This document shows positions 25,401 to 33,346 of a stretch of 64,000 nucleotides of DNA, in pieces. The first letter of the stretch is position 1, and the number at the start of each line of letters is the position of its first letter. Both the position numbers and the translations under genes were made by a program. The stretch comes from Bacteroidota bacterium (GTDB lineage: Bacteria > Bacteroidota > Bacteroidia > Chitinophagales > Chitinophagaceae). The stretch spans positions 434,001 to 498,000 of the forward strand of contig CANGDH010000001.1 of assembly GCA_947452555.1 (NCBI GenBank). The letters are read 5' to 3'. The notes under the pieces were generated by a model, which searched no databases, was not told the origin of the DNA, and worked only from the letters and a program-made list of their open reading frames with translations.

Positions 25401-27447
25401 CAATAAATGAGGCACAATTAATGGCAGAATTATATTCTATTATATTATCATTAATTGAACTATTAAATAATTGAACGGTTCCGCCAACAAATCCAAAATC
25501 ATAACTATTTGCCCAACATCCCTCAAACCTATTATGATTTACTAAATTATTAGAACTTCCTAATACCAATGCATTAGCACCAAAATCTGTAGTTCCGCCA
25601 ATCGTATTTATAACTGCTCGTAAATTGTAAATATTATTTCCAGTTACTACTGTATTATTTGAACCATTTTCCAATGAAATACCAATTCCGACTAATGTAA
25701 TTTCTAGATTACGTAAAGTACAATTTGGTGAATTTGATAGTGTAATTCCATATGCAATTTTTGCTTGAATTGAATGGTCGGTTGTGCTTATGGTATTATC
25801 TGTTATTTTAATTCCATCCACAATAACGTATTGTCTATTTGTAATACTAATGACATTTGAAGTGGTATTAGTAAATACGGGTATTGCGCCAGTTCCATAA
25901 CTAGTATAAACCAATGGTTTCAATAAGGTACCTGATCCACCTATTAATAATGACCCTGTGAAAGTTTGACTACGTTTGAAAAATACGGAATCTCCCGGTA
26001 ATAAACCAGTAGTTCCAGCATTTACTTGAGCTATTGTTTTCCATGGGCTTGATAATGAACCGTCAGCTAAATTTGAAGTAGAAGAGGGGTCGACATAATA
26101 TTTAGTTTGATGAGCTACTACAGTTTGATATTCAAAGATTCCTGCATCTGGTAAATCAACTATAGGATTTCCTACAAAATCACTAGTCAAACCTAAGTTT
26201 GCTCCAAAATTAATTGCTGGAGAACCAGCAGGAATTCTAAAATCCCAATTTTCTGGATCTCCTAAAGTATCCAAAAATATTTTTGAATTATTTATTATTT
26301 GTTCAGTTGGATCAAGTGTTACACCTAAAATTCCTAATCTAAGTTTATAAATATTATTGGTATGCACCATTTTGGCTGTATTCAAATTATTACTAACAAC
26401 ATTTTCTCCAGTAGTTAACCAAATAATATTATTTTTCATTATTACTACATCAACCTTAGTAGGATCGGCATACCAAAACATAGATGTAATTGGATTAAAT
26501 TGTTTTTTAGTATCTACAATAACATTATTATAGATTTTTAAATTATCAGTTCTAATAGAGAACCCATCTATCTTATTATGAAATGCCCCAATAGTACCAC
26601 AATTCAATATTTTATTATACGCAATTAAATTATTAGTAGCGATTCCATAATTACCGCTACCAATTTCAATAAAACCATTACAATTTATTGCCGAGTTATT
26701 ATTTATTATATTATCACTAATTGTGGATCCATAAAATTCAACAGCGCCACCATCATATCCATAATCATAACTTGGTGCCCAACAATCTTTAAATATATTG
26801 TTATGAATTATATTTGATGAAGTTCCTATCACCATAGCATTTGCACCATAGTCGTCATCACCTCCCACTGTATTTCGTACCGCACGTAAGTTGTATATAT
26901 TGTTATGCTCTATAGTGGTAAAATCTGAACCTTCTTCAGTTGTGATAGCAATACCCACTAAACTTATATCACAATTTCTAATGGTATTGTGTGGTGAATT
27001 ATATAATATAACAGCGTAACTAATTTTTGCAGTAATACTATGGTCGGATGTACTCATTGTTCTATCAATCATCTTAAAACCATCAATAATTACGTATTGT
27101 CTATTTGTAAATGTGATAAGATCTGTTGCTGTATAGGTAAATTCCGGCATATTCCCGGTACCATAACTTGAATAGACGATTGGTTTGGTTGAACTTCCAG
27201 AACAACTAATTACTAGTCTTCCACTAAAAACCTGTCCTTTTTTAAATAAGATTGAATCTCCTGGTAACAATGAAGTAGTTCCAGCATTAACTTGTGCAAT
27301 TGTTTTCCATGGGTTAGTTATACTTCCATTAACAATGGTAACTGTAGAAGAAGGGTCGACATAGTAATTTTTTGCTAAAAGCACATCTGTAAAAAAAATA
27401 TTTATTAATAGAATAAATATTTTAAAAATTGAAATAAACTTTTTCAT
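22447..27447 (-). CDS. T9SS-secreted protein with three beta-helix units and SprB-type repeats
   Basis: 1666 residues. Order: signal peptide (1-25); three tandem right-handed beta-helix units (about 26-447, 448-870, 871-1292; period 422-423), each starting KxYYxDPSS and carrying NPWKTIAQVNAGT-like text; two SprB-type repeats (about 1297-1435 and 1436-1577; SNGTINCFGGTTNIIVSASG and ITQPxKLxLS); and a type A sorting domain (about 1583-1666; VLTVYPNPSSTSFTVS, ending QAVQIIKL). The sorting domain directs export through the type IX system and surface attachment. Beta-helix domains of this type often bind or cut polysaccharides, but no catalytic residues are evident. Single gene; terminator at 22378-22411. 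Confidence 0.9.
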   Translation of the reverse strand: MKKFISIFKIFILLINIFFTDVLLAKNYYVDPSSTVTIVNGSITNPWKTIAQVNAGTTSLLPGDSILFKKGQVFSGRLVISCSGSSTKPIVYSSYGTGNMPEFTYTATDLITFTNRQYVIIDGFKMIDRTMSTSDHSITAKISYAVILYNSPHNTIRNCDISLVGIAITTEEGSDFTTIEHNNIYNLRAVRNTVGGDDDYGANAMVIGTSSNIIHNNIFKDCWAPSYDYGYDGGAVEFYGSTISDNIINNNSAINCNGFIEIGSGNYGIATNNLIAYNKILNCGTIGAFHNKIDGFSIRTDNLKIYNNVIVDTKKQFNPITSMFWYADPTKVDVVIMKNNIIWLTTGENVVSNNLNTAKMVHTNNIYKLRLGILGVTLDPTEQIINNSKIFLDTLGDPENWDFRIPAGSPAINFGANLGLTSDFVGNPIVDLPDAGIFEYQTVVAHQTKYYVDPSSTSNLADGSLSSPWKTIAQVNAGTTGLLPGDSVFFKRSQTFTGSLLIGGSGTLLKPLVYTSYGTGAIPVFTNTTSNVISITNRQYVIVDGIKITDNTISTTDHSIQAKIAYGITLSNSPNCTLRNLEITLVGIGISLENGSNNTVVTGNNIYNLRAVINTIGGTTDFGANALVLGSSNNLVNHNRFEGCWANSYDFGFVGGTVQLFNSSINDNIIEYNSAINCASFIEIGGESNGNALNNLIAYNKIINCGQTAIFHNLINGNYINTNNTKFYNNVIIETKVQFKNASTMFWFADPTKNDVVIMKNNIIWLTTGENVVSNNLDTNKMVHTNNIYKLRNSILGVNLDPTELIINNSQIFVDTLGDPENWDYRLIANSPGINFGTNVGITTDFINNPIVGNPDAGIYENIIIAPVVAKKYYADPSSTSTITNGTFSNPWKTIAQVNAGTLNLVPGDTVFFKKGQTFTGSLLITGIGNTINPIVYTTYGTGNKPEFTTTTGDVIDIVNGQYVIVDGFKILDKTIDTIAHTITAKIQYGIVIQNSPYCTIRNNDISLVGIGITFETGSDFTTITNNFIHNLRAIRNTVGGTDDYGANGIVVGSSFNQIQSNKIDGAWASSYDYSFIGGAIQLFNSNINSNRILYNTVTYCKGFMEIGGESNGNAFNNLIAYNKIINCGQTATIHNKVGNSFINTNNTRFFNNNIIETEKGFNSATTIFWFADPTVFDIVILRNNIIWVTSGINVMSNNLDTLDLIHKNNIYKLRGGILGIEANYDDLIIDTQKLFLDTTGKAENWNYKLVNGSVAINFGYDVGLTRDFIGNAIVGNPDAGIYEDQNIVVVTPLNASISNGTINCFGGTTNIIVSASGGTAPYTGTGTYPVVAGTYNYIVTDALGKKDTVSTTITQPAKLDLSLNAGTLTPSNTTTTITATASGGTTPYSFKLNSNTPQVSNLFMNISAGTYSVTVNDAKACTISKSITIAAPIIPPLVASISSGTIDCYGGTTNIIVSAVGGTTPYNGIGTFTVKAGTYTYIVTDALGKKDTVSKTITQPTKLNLSLTAGIITSFNSTTTITATATGGTKPYTYQLNNNAYQASNLFYNNYAGTYDVAVKDANACTNMQSISINITPITENPDRRLVLTVYPNPSSTSFTVSTIRYRGSYVTMKLQVFNSTGFLVFAAQGMSNVKYTFGANFLPGTYTLLAQVDGTYQAVQIIKL
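23572..24837 (-). repeat. beta-helix unit 3 of the T9SS protein
   Basis: About 422 codons, opening KKYYADPSSTST; the final part (DTTGKAENWNYKLVNGS, then GYDVGLTRDFIGN) is the most divergent of the three. Confidence 0.76.
24838..26106 (-). repeat. beta-helix unit 2 of the T9SS protein
   Basis: About 423 codons, opening TKYYVDPSSTSN. Its middle (EIGGESNGNALNNLIAYNKI) is closer to unit 3 (EIGGESNGNAFNNLIAYNKI) than to unit 1, so the last duplication probably involved units 2 and 3. Confidence 0.78.
26107..27372 (-). repeat. beta-helix unit 1 of the T9SS protein
   Basis: About 422 codons. Shares with the next two units the opening YYVDPSS, TIAQVNAGT, GDSILFKKGQxFSG and the closing DTLGDPENWD and INFG segments, indicating tandem duplication. 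Confidence 0.8.
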
Positions 27448-27603
27448 AAAATATATATTGATAATTGTAAAATCCCGATTGAATCAAAATTATTATTGAA
27501 TTTTACTTTTAACAATGACAATAGCTCTATTTTAGCTTGATTCTCGTCAAATAAAATTCTGGAATTCCAGTATATTTTTTTTCATATAGCAGTTAGATTG
27601 ACC

Positions 27604-27611
27604 TAAATTTG
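27604..27611 (+). promoter_or_regulatory. TAnnTTTG -7 box of the RlmL-like gene
   Basis: TAAATTTG ends only 5 bases before ATG 27617. If transcription starts about 7 bases after the box, the message would be leaderless or nearly so. The -33 box is not clear (T-rich stretch at 27574-27582 without G). Confidence 0.5.
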
Positions 27612-27616
27612 TAATT

Positions 27617-28807
27617 ATGCAAGTATTCAAAACTCAAAGCAAGATTATTATTACCTGTCACAAATGGTTAGCACCTGCTTTAAGATCCGAAGTTATCGGC
27701 TTGGGCTTTGATGTAGACCGTGTTTTTCAAACAGGAGTTGAATTGACCGGAACAGTAGAAGATTGTATACGTTTAAATTTAAATTTACGCTGTGCAAGTC
27801 AAGTCATGTATTCTATTAAAGCTTTTATTTGTAATGACCCCAACGAACTATATAAAAATTTAGTTACAATTCACTGGGAAAAAATGATTGCACCTGATGG
27901 ATATTTTTCTGTAACAAGTAATGTTTTTCATCCATCAATTACAACCAATCTTTTTTCAAATTTACGTGTCAAAGACGCCATTGTAGATAGAATGAGAGAA
28001 GTAACCAATAAACGTCCATCCACTGGTTCTGAACTTTCGGGCGCAGTGGTTTATTTATTTTGGAAAAATGATGAAGCCGAAGTTTTTTTAGATACTACAG
28101 GCGATTCTATAGCTAGACATGGATATCGTAAATTACCAGGTAAAGCACCTATGTTGGAAGCATTAGCTGCAGCAACAATTTTGTCTACTAAATGGAATAA
28201 ATTTTCTGCATTCGTTAATCCAATGTGTGGTTCAGGTACTTTAGCAATAGAAGCAGCTTTAATTGCAACTAAGAGAGTACCAGGTTTATTAAGATCTAAT
28301 TATGCTTTTATGCATTTATTAGGATACAATGCTGACGTGTATTATGACGAACGCATTGTTATAGAAGAACAAGTGAGAAGTTTACCCGCACTTAAAATTA
28401 TTGCATCTGATATTAGTAAACAAGCAATTGATATTGCAAAAATAAATGCAGGTGTAGCTGGTGTAGCTGATTTAATTGAATTCCAAGTTTGCGATTTTGA
28501 AGCAACAAAAATGCCGGTTCCAGAAGAGGGTGCTGTAGTAATGTTTAATCCAGAATATGGCGAGAGGCTAGGAGAGGAAGTAGAACTAGAAGTGACCTAT
28601 GCTAGAATTGGCGATTTTATGAAGAATCAATGTAAAGGAATGACTGGTTATATTTTCACTGGAAATCTGGAACTTGCTAAAAAAATTCGTTTGAAACCAA
28701 GCAGAAGAATAGAATTTTTCAATGCAACAATAGACTGTCGTCTTCTAGAATATGAATTATATGCTGGGACTAAAAGAGTTGACAAAGTAGTGAATGCTGA
28801 AATATAA
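27617..28807 (+). CDS. THUMP-domain 23S rRNA methyltransferase (RlmL N-terminal/YpsC-like)
   Basis: The 396-residue cytoplasmic enzyme has an N-terminal THUMP domain (about 45-165) and a class I SAM-dependent methyltransferase domain of the UPF0020 type (about 170-385). SAM motif NPMCGSGTLAIEAAL (about 207-221), acidic ASDISKQAIDIAKIN, and catalytic motif VMFNPEYGERLG, where NPEYGER takes the place of NPPYGER as often seen in Bacteroidota. By family it methylates guanine N2 in 23S rRNA, as RlmL does at G2445. It has no RlmK half, as in YpsC. Preceded by a T9SS gene on the other strand and ended by a hairpin at 28829-28854. Confidence 0.88.
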   Translation: MQVFKTQSKIIITCHKWLAPALRSEVIGLGFDVDRVFQTGVELTGTVEDCIRLNLNLRCASQVMYSIKAFICNDPNELYKNLVTIHWEKMIAPDGYFSVTSNVFHPSITTNLFSNLRVKDAIVDRMREVTNKRPSTGSELSGAVVYLFWKNDEAEVFLDTTGDSIARHGYRKLPGKAPMLEALAAATILSTKWNKFSAFVNPMCGSGTLAIEAALIATKRVPGLLRSNYAFMHLLGYNADVYYDERIVIEEQVRSLPALKIIASDISKQAIDIAKINAGVAGVADLIEFQVCDFEATKMPVPEEGAVVMFNPEYGERLGEEVELEVTYARIGDFMKNQCKGMTGYIFTGNLELAKKIRLKPSRRIEFFNATIDCRLLEYELYAGTKRVDKVVNAEI

Positions 28808-28828
28808 ATTTCCATTCTTTATAAAATA

Positions 28829-28854
28829 AGGTCTATGACTATTATCATAGACCT
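28829..28854 (+). terminator. hairpin after the RlmL-like gene
   Basis: AGGTCTATGA (28829-28838) pairs perfectly with TCATAGACCT (28845-28854) around CTATTA. No T tract follows (GAAAATATAT), so it is a likely but weaker terminator. Confidence 0.6.
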
Positions 28855-28878
28855 GAAAATATATATATAATACCTTAG

Positions 28879-28900
28879 ATGTATCTAAATTTAGATACAT
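28879..28900. promoter_or_regulatory. 22-bp perfect palindrome at the start of the T9SS small-protein gene
   Basis: The two halves ATGTATCTAAA (28879-28889) and TTTAGATACAT (28890-28900) are exact reverse complements with no spacer. The first three bases are the predicted ATG. Dyad symmetry with no loop fits a dimeric regulator site better than an RNA hairpin. Confidence 0.65.
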
Positions 28901-29469
28901 TGTCAGTAAAATTCTTCTCTAATATTATCCTATTAATATTTTTACAGCAGTTATGTATGCTCAATAGAATTGATGCACAATTAGTTAAAAATATACATAT
29001 TGACCCAATAGGATTAAATTCATTAGGAGGAAGCTACTCCAATTTCGATTATATGTTTGATTGGAATTTAGGTGAAGTATTCACTAAGCCTATTTCAAAT
29101 GCCAATAATTTATTAATAACTCCGGGGTTCTTACAGTCTTTTGACATGGAAGTTATTATAAAATCTAATCTAGATACTGTCACAAAAACAGATACTTTAC
29201 AAAAGTATATAAAGACTTATCCTAATCCAGTAGTAAATAATTTATACATACAATTATTGCAATTAAATTTAAAAATTTTGTCAATAAATTTATTGGATCA
29301 AAATGGTAATTCATTAGCGTTATACGATGAACAATTTAATACACAAGTACATTTTTCAAAAATAATTCCAATGGGGGTTTATGCTCCAAATTTATATCTT
29401 CTTTCTATAAGATATGTATTAAAAGGTAATTATTACCGAACTATGATTTTTAAAATTATTAAAATTTAA
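28879..29469 (+). CDS. small secreted protein with T9SS sorting domain
   Basis: A 196-residue protein with a signal sequence (NIILLIFLQQLCMLNRIDAQ), a short beta-rich N-terminal region with IGLNSLGGSYSNFDYMFDWN and GEVFTKPISNANNLLITPGF, and a C-terminal sorting domain from about residue 112 (YIKTYPNPVVNNLYIQLLQL, ending MIFKIIKI). The sorting domain marks it for type IX secretion. No enzymatic domain is visible. It ends 2 bases before the phage-like secreted protein, so the two are probably an operon. The predicted ATG lies in the 22-bp palindrome; TTG 28900 is an in-frame alternative. Confidence 0.78.
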   Translation: MYLNLDTLSVKFFSNIILLIFLQQLCMLNRIDAQLVKNIHIDPIGLNSLGGSYSNFDYMFDWNLGEVFTKPISNANNLLITPGFLQSFDMEVIIKSNLDTVTKTDTLQKYIKTYPNPVVNNLYIQLLQLNLKILSINLLDQNGNSLALYDEQFNTQVHFSKIIPMGVYAPNLYLLSIRYVLKGNYYRTMIFKIIKI

Positions 29470-29471
29470 TC

Positions 29472-32162
29472 ATGAAAAGTAATTATTTAATTTTAATAAT
29501 AATATTAACAATATCTATATCAGTTAATGCGCAAAAAAATACTGCCATTAATTTTCAAGCGATTGCAAGAAACGCAGATGGGTCAATTTTACCAAATAAA
29601 TTTATAACAGTTAGATTAACATTGAGAGAAGGTGATATAGATGGTCGAATAGAATATCAAGAAATGAAATCTGTAAGCACTAATGTTGTCGGACTTTTCA
29701 ATTTACTTATCGGCAATAATGAATATAGCAGAATTGTTGTAACTGGTAATTATGATTTAATTGATTGGACAACTGGAAATAAATTTTTACAAGTTGAAAT
29801 AGATCCTTCCAACTCCATTAATTTTTTGACGTTAGGCACACAAAAATTAAATTTTGTTCCTTATGCAATTTATTCATCTTCTGTAAATGCTAATAATATT
29901 ATTGGTACAATTGCAATTGATAAAGGGGGAACTGGTACTAATTCATTGAATTCATTAAAGTCTTCAATGTTTTTAAACAATGTTGATAATACACCTGATC
30001 TCTTAAAGCCAATTAGTGCTGCTACTTTTCTAGCTTTAACAGAAAAAGAAAATATACAAAATAGATCTACCAATATACAAATAGACGAAAATTCACTAAC
30101 GAAATATCCAACAGTAAAAGCTGTAAAGGATTATGTAGATGGGTTAATTGTTTCCGGGGCACCATTAGCAGATGCTAATACAAAAGGTATACTTAAATTA
30201 GCTGGTGATTTATCCGGTACTGCTGATTCCCCAATAGTTTCAAAATTAAATGGAACTTCTTTGGCTAACTTAAATTCAGGTATTCTCAAAAATCAAATAA
30301 ATACTGGAAAACCAAGTATTGCGATACCAGGAACAGATTATCTTTTACCAAATGGAGATGCATCAGGTTTAACAAATTTTCCATTGTTTAATCAAAATAC
30401 AACTGGTAATGCTGCAACGGCTTCAACTTCAATTTCAGCAAATTATGCAACGCTCGCGGGCAATATTACTTCAAGTACTAACAACACGTTATCATCATTA
30501 TCAAATTTGTCTTCAATTGGTACAATCACACAAGGTACTTGGAGTGCTACAGCAATCGATATTGCACATGGAGGTACTGGTTCGACAACTCAAAACTTCG
30601 TCGATCTAACTACTATTCAAACTATAATTAGTTCTAAAACATTTTCTTCTACATTAACTGCTAATACATTTATAAAGAAAGGTGGAACTGCAAATCAATT
30701 TCTTAAAGCTGATGGGTCGATTGATAATAATAACTATGAATTAAATTTTGATACAACCTACTTAAATAAAAATATTCTACAAAACGCATCCACTGGTATA
30801 ATTTCATTTGGAGGAATAGTTTTACCTACACCAACAGGTGCTACAACTTTTAATGTTGGCGCTGTTAGTGGTATTATAGTTGACAATACAACTAACCCAA
30901 ATGCACCTATCGTGAAATATATAACTTATCCAGGAGCTTCTGGGCTAACTGTTGATATGATAAGTGGAACTGAAACCTATGTCCTTTTAAATGCAAGTGG
31001 AACATTAGAATATCAATATACAGTACCAACTGTCAAACAAAGAAGACAGAAAATATATTTAGGGAAATTAACGCATACTGAACATACTGAGTTTGTAAAT
31101 GCTTATTCACAACCAGATATTGTTTTGTCTGGCACTTCTCAAATGAGGGATATTTGGGATCCAATACATTTAATTAATGGCGGAGTTTATCCTTCTCCTA
31201 ATGGCGCTAATTTGCAGTTTAATACTTCAGCAGGAAATGTTTATGGATTAGGAATAGGATGGAGTAATGACCCACTAAGTCCTTCTACTTTGCCAGTAAG
31301 CTCTCAAACTGCGACCTCCTTTAAATATAGAACACAATCAAACGGAATAAGTTCATATGTAAATAGTATCGATCCTTCACATTATGATGTAAATGGAACC
31401 GTTACACTTGTTGGAGGTACAACTAGAGCAACCAATCAAAGAATTTTTCTATTACAAAATGGAGAGATTAGAGTACAATATGGGCAAGTGTATTATTCTT
31501 CTTTAGCAAATGCGATTTCAGGTGTACAAACTGAATCATTTATTACATTCCCCAATTTCAGAGATAATGGAGTTTTGATCGGCATACTTTCTGTAAGGGC
31601 AAATGCTACTGATTTAAGTAATATTGCTCAAGCTCAGTTTTTAATGGTTTCTAAATTTGGCGAAGCCGTTGGAGCTGCCGGCGGTATTTCAACTGGTAGT
31701 TTGCAACAAGCATATAATAATTCAACAATACCACAAATCACCACAAGTACCATTGGACCTGTTACCATTCAAAGAGGTTCAAGCTTAGATACAGATAAAG
31801 TTTTTGAAATAAATAATGGAACTACCAATTCTAAATTTTCAATTACAGGAGAAGGTAATATGTCATTTGGTGATAAAGCTATGAAAATAGATTTTTTATC
31901 TTGTACAGCAGTTGGAACATTCACTTCTAATATGAAATCTGGAACTAATGTTTTTGTAACACATGCCAATGGTACTGGAATATATACAATCAGTTTTGGG
32001 GAATCTACATATACGATCGCACCTGTTGCAACTGCAAGTTTAAATGGAATTGGAATGATTTCTGTCAATGTTCAACCAACAAATATTATAATCACAACTT
32101 ATGATATAACTGGAACACCTACAGATAAAGATTTTAACTTAATTGCACTTTATTTTAAATAG
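29472..32162 (+). CDS. secreted protein with tail-fibre-like and phage-structural-like sequence
   Basis: 896 residues. Signal peptide 1-20. Residues about 21-140 form a beta domain common in secreted Bacteroidota proteins (INFQAIARNADGSILPNKF, GTQKLNFVPYAIY). Then low-complexity, fibre-like sequence with IAIDKGGTGT and IDIAHGGTGS motifs, known from phage tail fibres (about 150-430). Residues about 430-790 (YTVPTVKQRRQKIYLGKL, MRDIWDPIHLINGG, SLQQAYNNSTIPQITTS, IQRGSSLDTDKVFEINNG) look like structural or receptor-binding proteins of large tailed phages. No T9SS sorting domain or lipobox. No catalytic motif seen. Possibly an adhesin or a co-opted phage-derived fibre. Confidence 0.75.
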   Translation: MKSNYLILIIILTISISVNAQKNTAINFQAIARNADGSILPNKFITVRLTLREGDIDGRIEYQEMKSVSTNVVGLFNLLIGNNEYSRIVVTGNYDLIDWTTGNKFLQVEIDPSNSINFLTLGTQKLNFVPYAIYSSSVNANNIIGTIAIDKGGTGTNSLNSLKSSMFLNNVDNTPDLLKPISAATFLALTEKENIQNRSTNIQIDENSLTKYPTVKAVKDYVDGLIVSGAPLADANTKGILKLAGDLSGTADSPIVSKLNGTSLANLNSGILKNQINTGKPSIAIPGTDYLLPNGDASGLTNFPLFNQNTTGNAATASTSISANYATLAGNITSSTNNTLSSLSNLSSIGTITQGTWSATAIDIAHGGTGSTTQNFVDLTTIQTIISSKTFSSTLTANTFIKKGGTANQFLKADGSIDNNNYELNFDTTYLNKNILQNASTGIISFGGIVLPTPTGATTFNVGAVSGIIVDNTTNPNAPIVKYITYPGASGLTVDMISGTETYVLLNASGTLEYQYTVPTVKQRRQKIYLGKLTHTEHTEFVNAYSQPDIVLSGTSQMRDIWDPIHLINGGVYPSPNGANLQFNTSAGNVYGLGIGWSNDPLSPSTLPVSSQTATSFKYRTQSNGISSYVNSIDPSHYDVNGTVTLVGGTTRATNQRIFLLQNGEIRVQYGQVYYSSLANAISGVQTESFITFPNFRDNGVLIGILSVRANATDLSNIAQAQFLMVSKFGEAVGAAGGISTGSLQQAYNNSTIPQITTSTIGPVTIQRGSSLDTDKVFEINNGTTNSKFSITGEGNMSFGDKAMKIDFLSCTAVGTFTSNMKSGTNVFVTHANGTGIYTISFGESTYTIAPVATASLNGIGMISVNVQPTNIIITTYDITGTPTDKDFNLIALYFK

Positions 32163-32176
32163 TAGTTTATTGCTAA

Positions 32177-33346
32177 TTATGAATAAAGCAAATAAGGTGT
32201 TATAGTTTTTTTCCAATCTTCAACTCTCAAGATTTTACCTATTTGTTGTAGCCAGTTTTGTAAAGGTAAATTAAATAATTTTTCAGCATTGGGAATACCT
32301 AATAATAAGGACAAATGATTTGTTCCTGTTGGGTTTACAACTGTTGCGTAATTTGACCACTTAAAATCTTGTGGGTGTATGTCTTTAATTATTTTTAGTA
32401 ATAATAGTCCATTTAAAACGGAGTCGTAATTATATGGGTCAATTACTTTTATTCTTATTCCTTTAGTTTCAATGGTATGATTGTTCAAATTAATAGGCAA
32501 TTTCATGGTTTCAATTTTCAAATCATCCCTTAACATATTCTGCCAAACCATTGCCAAGGCAGGTAAATTAAACCATTCCGCACCAATCCATTCAAAAGAG
32601 TACGCTGTTCCACGTCCAACCGATATATTTGTCGCTTCAAAAAAACATAATCCTGGATATTGTAAACAAGCTTCAAAACTTTGTATGGCTGGTGATGTTT
32701 TGACCCATGGTAAGTTCCAATCATAAAACAATTGAACTCTTTTCCAATTTTCGCATTTAATAACTTCTAAATTAGCATTCCAACCTTGCGTTGTATTGAA
32801 ATATTTTGCTAATTCTCCCAGTGTTGTTTGATGTTTCACTGGTATATTGAATCGGCCTATGAAACTTGCTTCAGACGGATCAAGATAGGGGCCTTCTGCT
32901 AATGCAAAATCACCACCCAAGGGGTTCGGTCTGTCAAGTACAATTATTTTCTTATTATATTTTGCAGCAGCTTCTATAAAATAGGTAAGTGACCATAAGT
33001 AAGTATAAAAACGTGTACCTGCATCAGGCACATCGAATAATAATAGGTCAATATTTGTAAGGTCAGTTTCGGAGGGCATAAACTTATCTCCATATAAACT
33101 AATAATTGGGATGTCAGTAATTGGATCCTTACCATTATTCATTTTTACACCATCTGCTCCATTAGTATCAATACCATGTTCGGGTGTAAATAAAATAGTA
33201 ATATTAAAGCCTGCACTAATTAAAGCTTTTCGACTAGTTATTCCTAAATGGGTTTGAGCTGCGTCATTGGTTAAAAATCCAATACGTTCCTTTTTCCAAA
33301 TTGGATTTTGAGTTATAACTTGATCTACTCCGAATCTGATTGCCAT
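32177..33346 (-). CDS. namZ: DUF1343 exo-beta-N-acetylmuramidase
   Basis: The 389-residue protein matches DUF1343, the family of NamZ (GH171), which removes N-acetylmuramic acid from the non-reducing end of murein fragments. Visible blocks: FGVDQVITQNPIWKKERIG, ILFTPEHGIDTNGADG, LLLFDVPDAGTRFYTYLWSL and VLDRPNPLGG. No signal peptide is seen at the ATG 33346, so it would act in the cytoplasm on recycled murein, unless the start is wrong. Its 5' end overlaps the YkgJ-type gene by 22 bases, so the two are co-transcribed. Confidence 0.92.
   Translation of the reverse strand: MAIRFGVDQVITQNPIWKKERIGFLTNDAAQTHLGITSRKALISAGFNITILFTPEHGIDTNGADGVKMNNGKDPITDIPIISLYGDKFMPSETDLTNIDLLLFDVPDAGTRFYTYLWSLTYFIEAAAKYNKKIIVLDRPNPLGGDFALAEGPYLDPSEASFIGRFNIPVKHQTTLGELAKYFNTTQGWNANLEVIKCENWKRVQLFYDWNLPWVKTSPAIQSFEACLQYPGLCFFEATNISVGRGTAYSFEWIGAEWFNLPALAMVWQNMLRDDLKIETMKLPINLNNHTIETKGIRIKVIDPYNYDSVLNGLLLLKIIKDIHPQDFKWSNYATVVNPTGTNHLSLLLGIPNAEKLFNLPLQNWLQQIGKILRVEDWKKTITPYLLYS

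Noticed and set aside
22447..27447. CRISPR array or DNA-level short repeats
   Set aside because: The periodicity is 1.27 kb and codes for protein domains; no short direct repeats with unique spacers exist in the window.
27559..27570. CTGGAATTCCAG palindrome before the RlmL-like gene
   Set aside because: A 12-base palindrome is near what chance gives in 64 kb, and I see no second copy or link to a promoter box.
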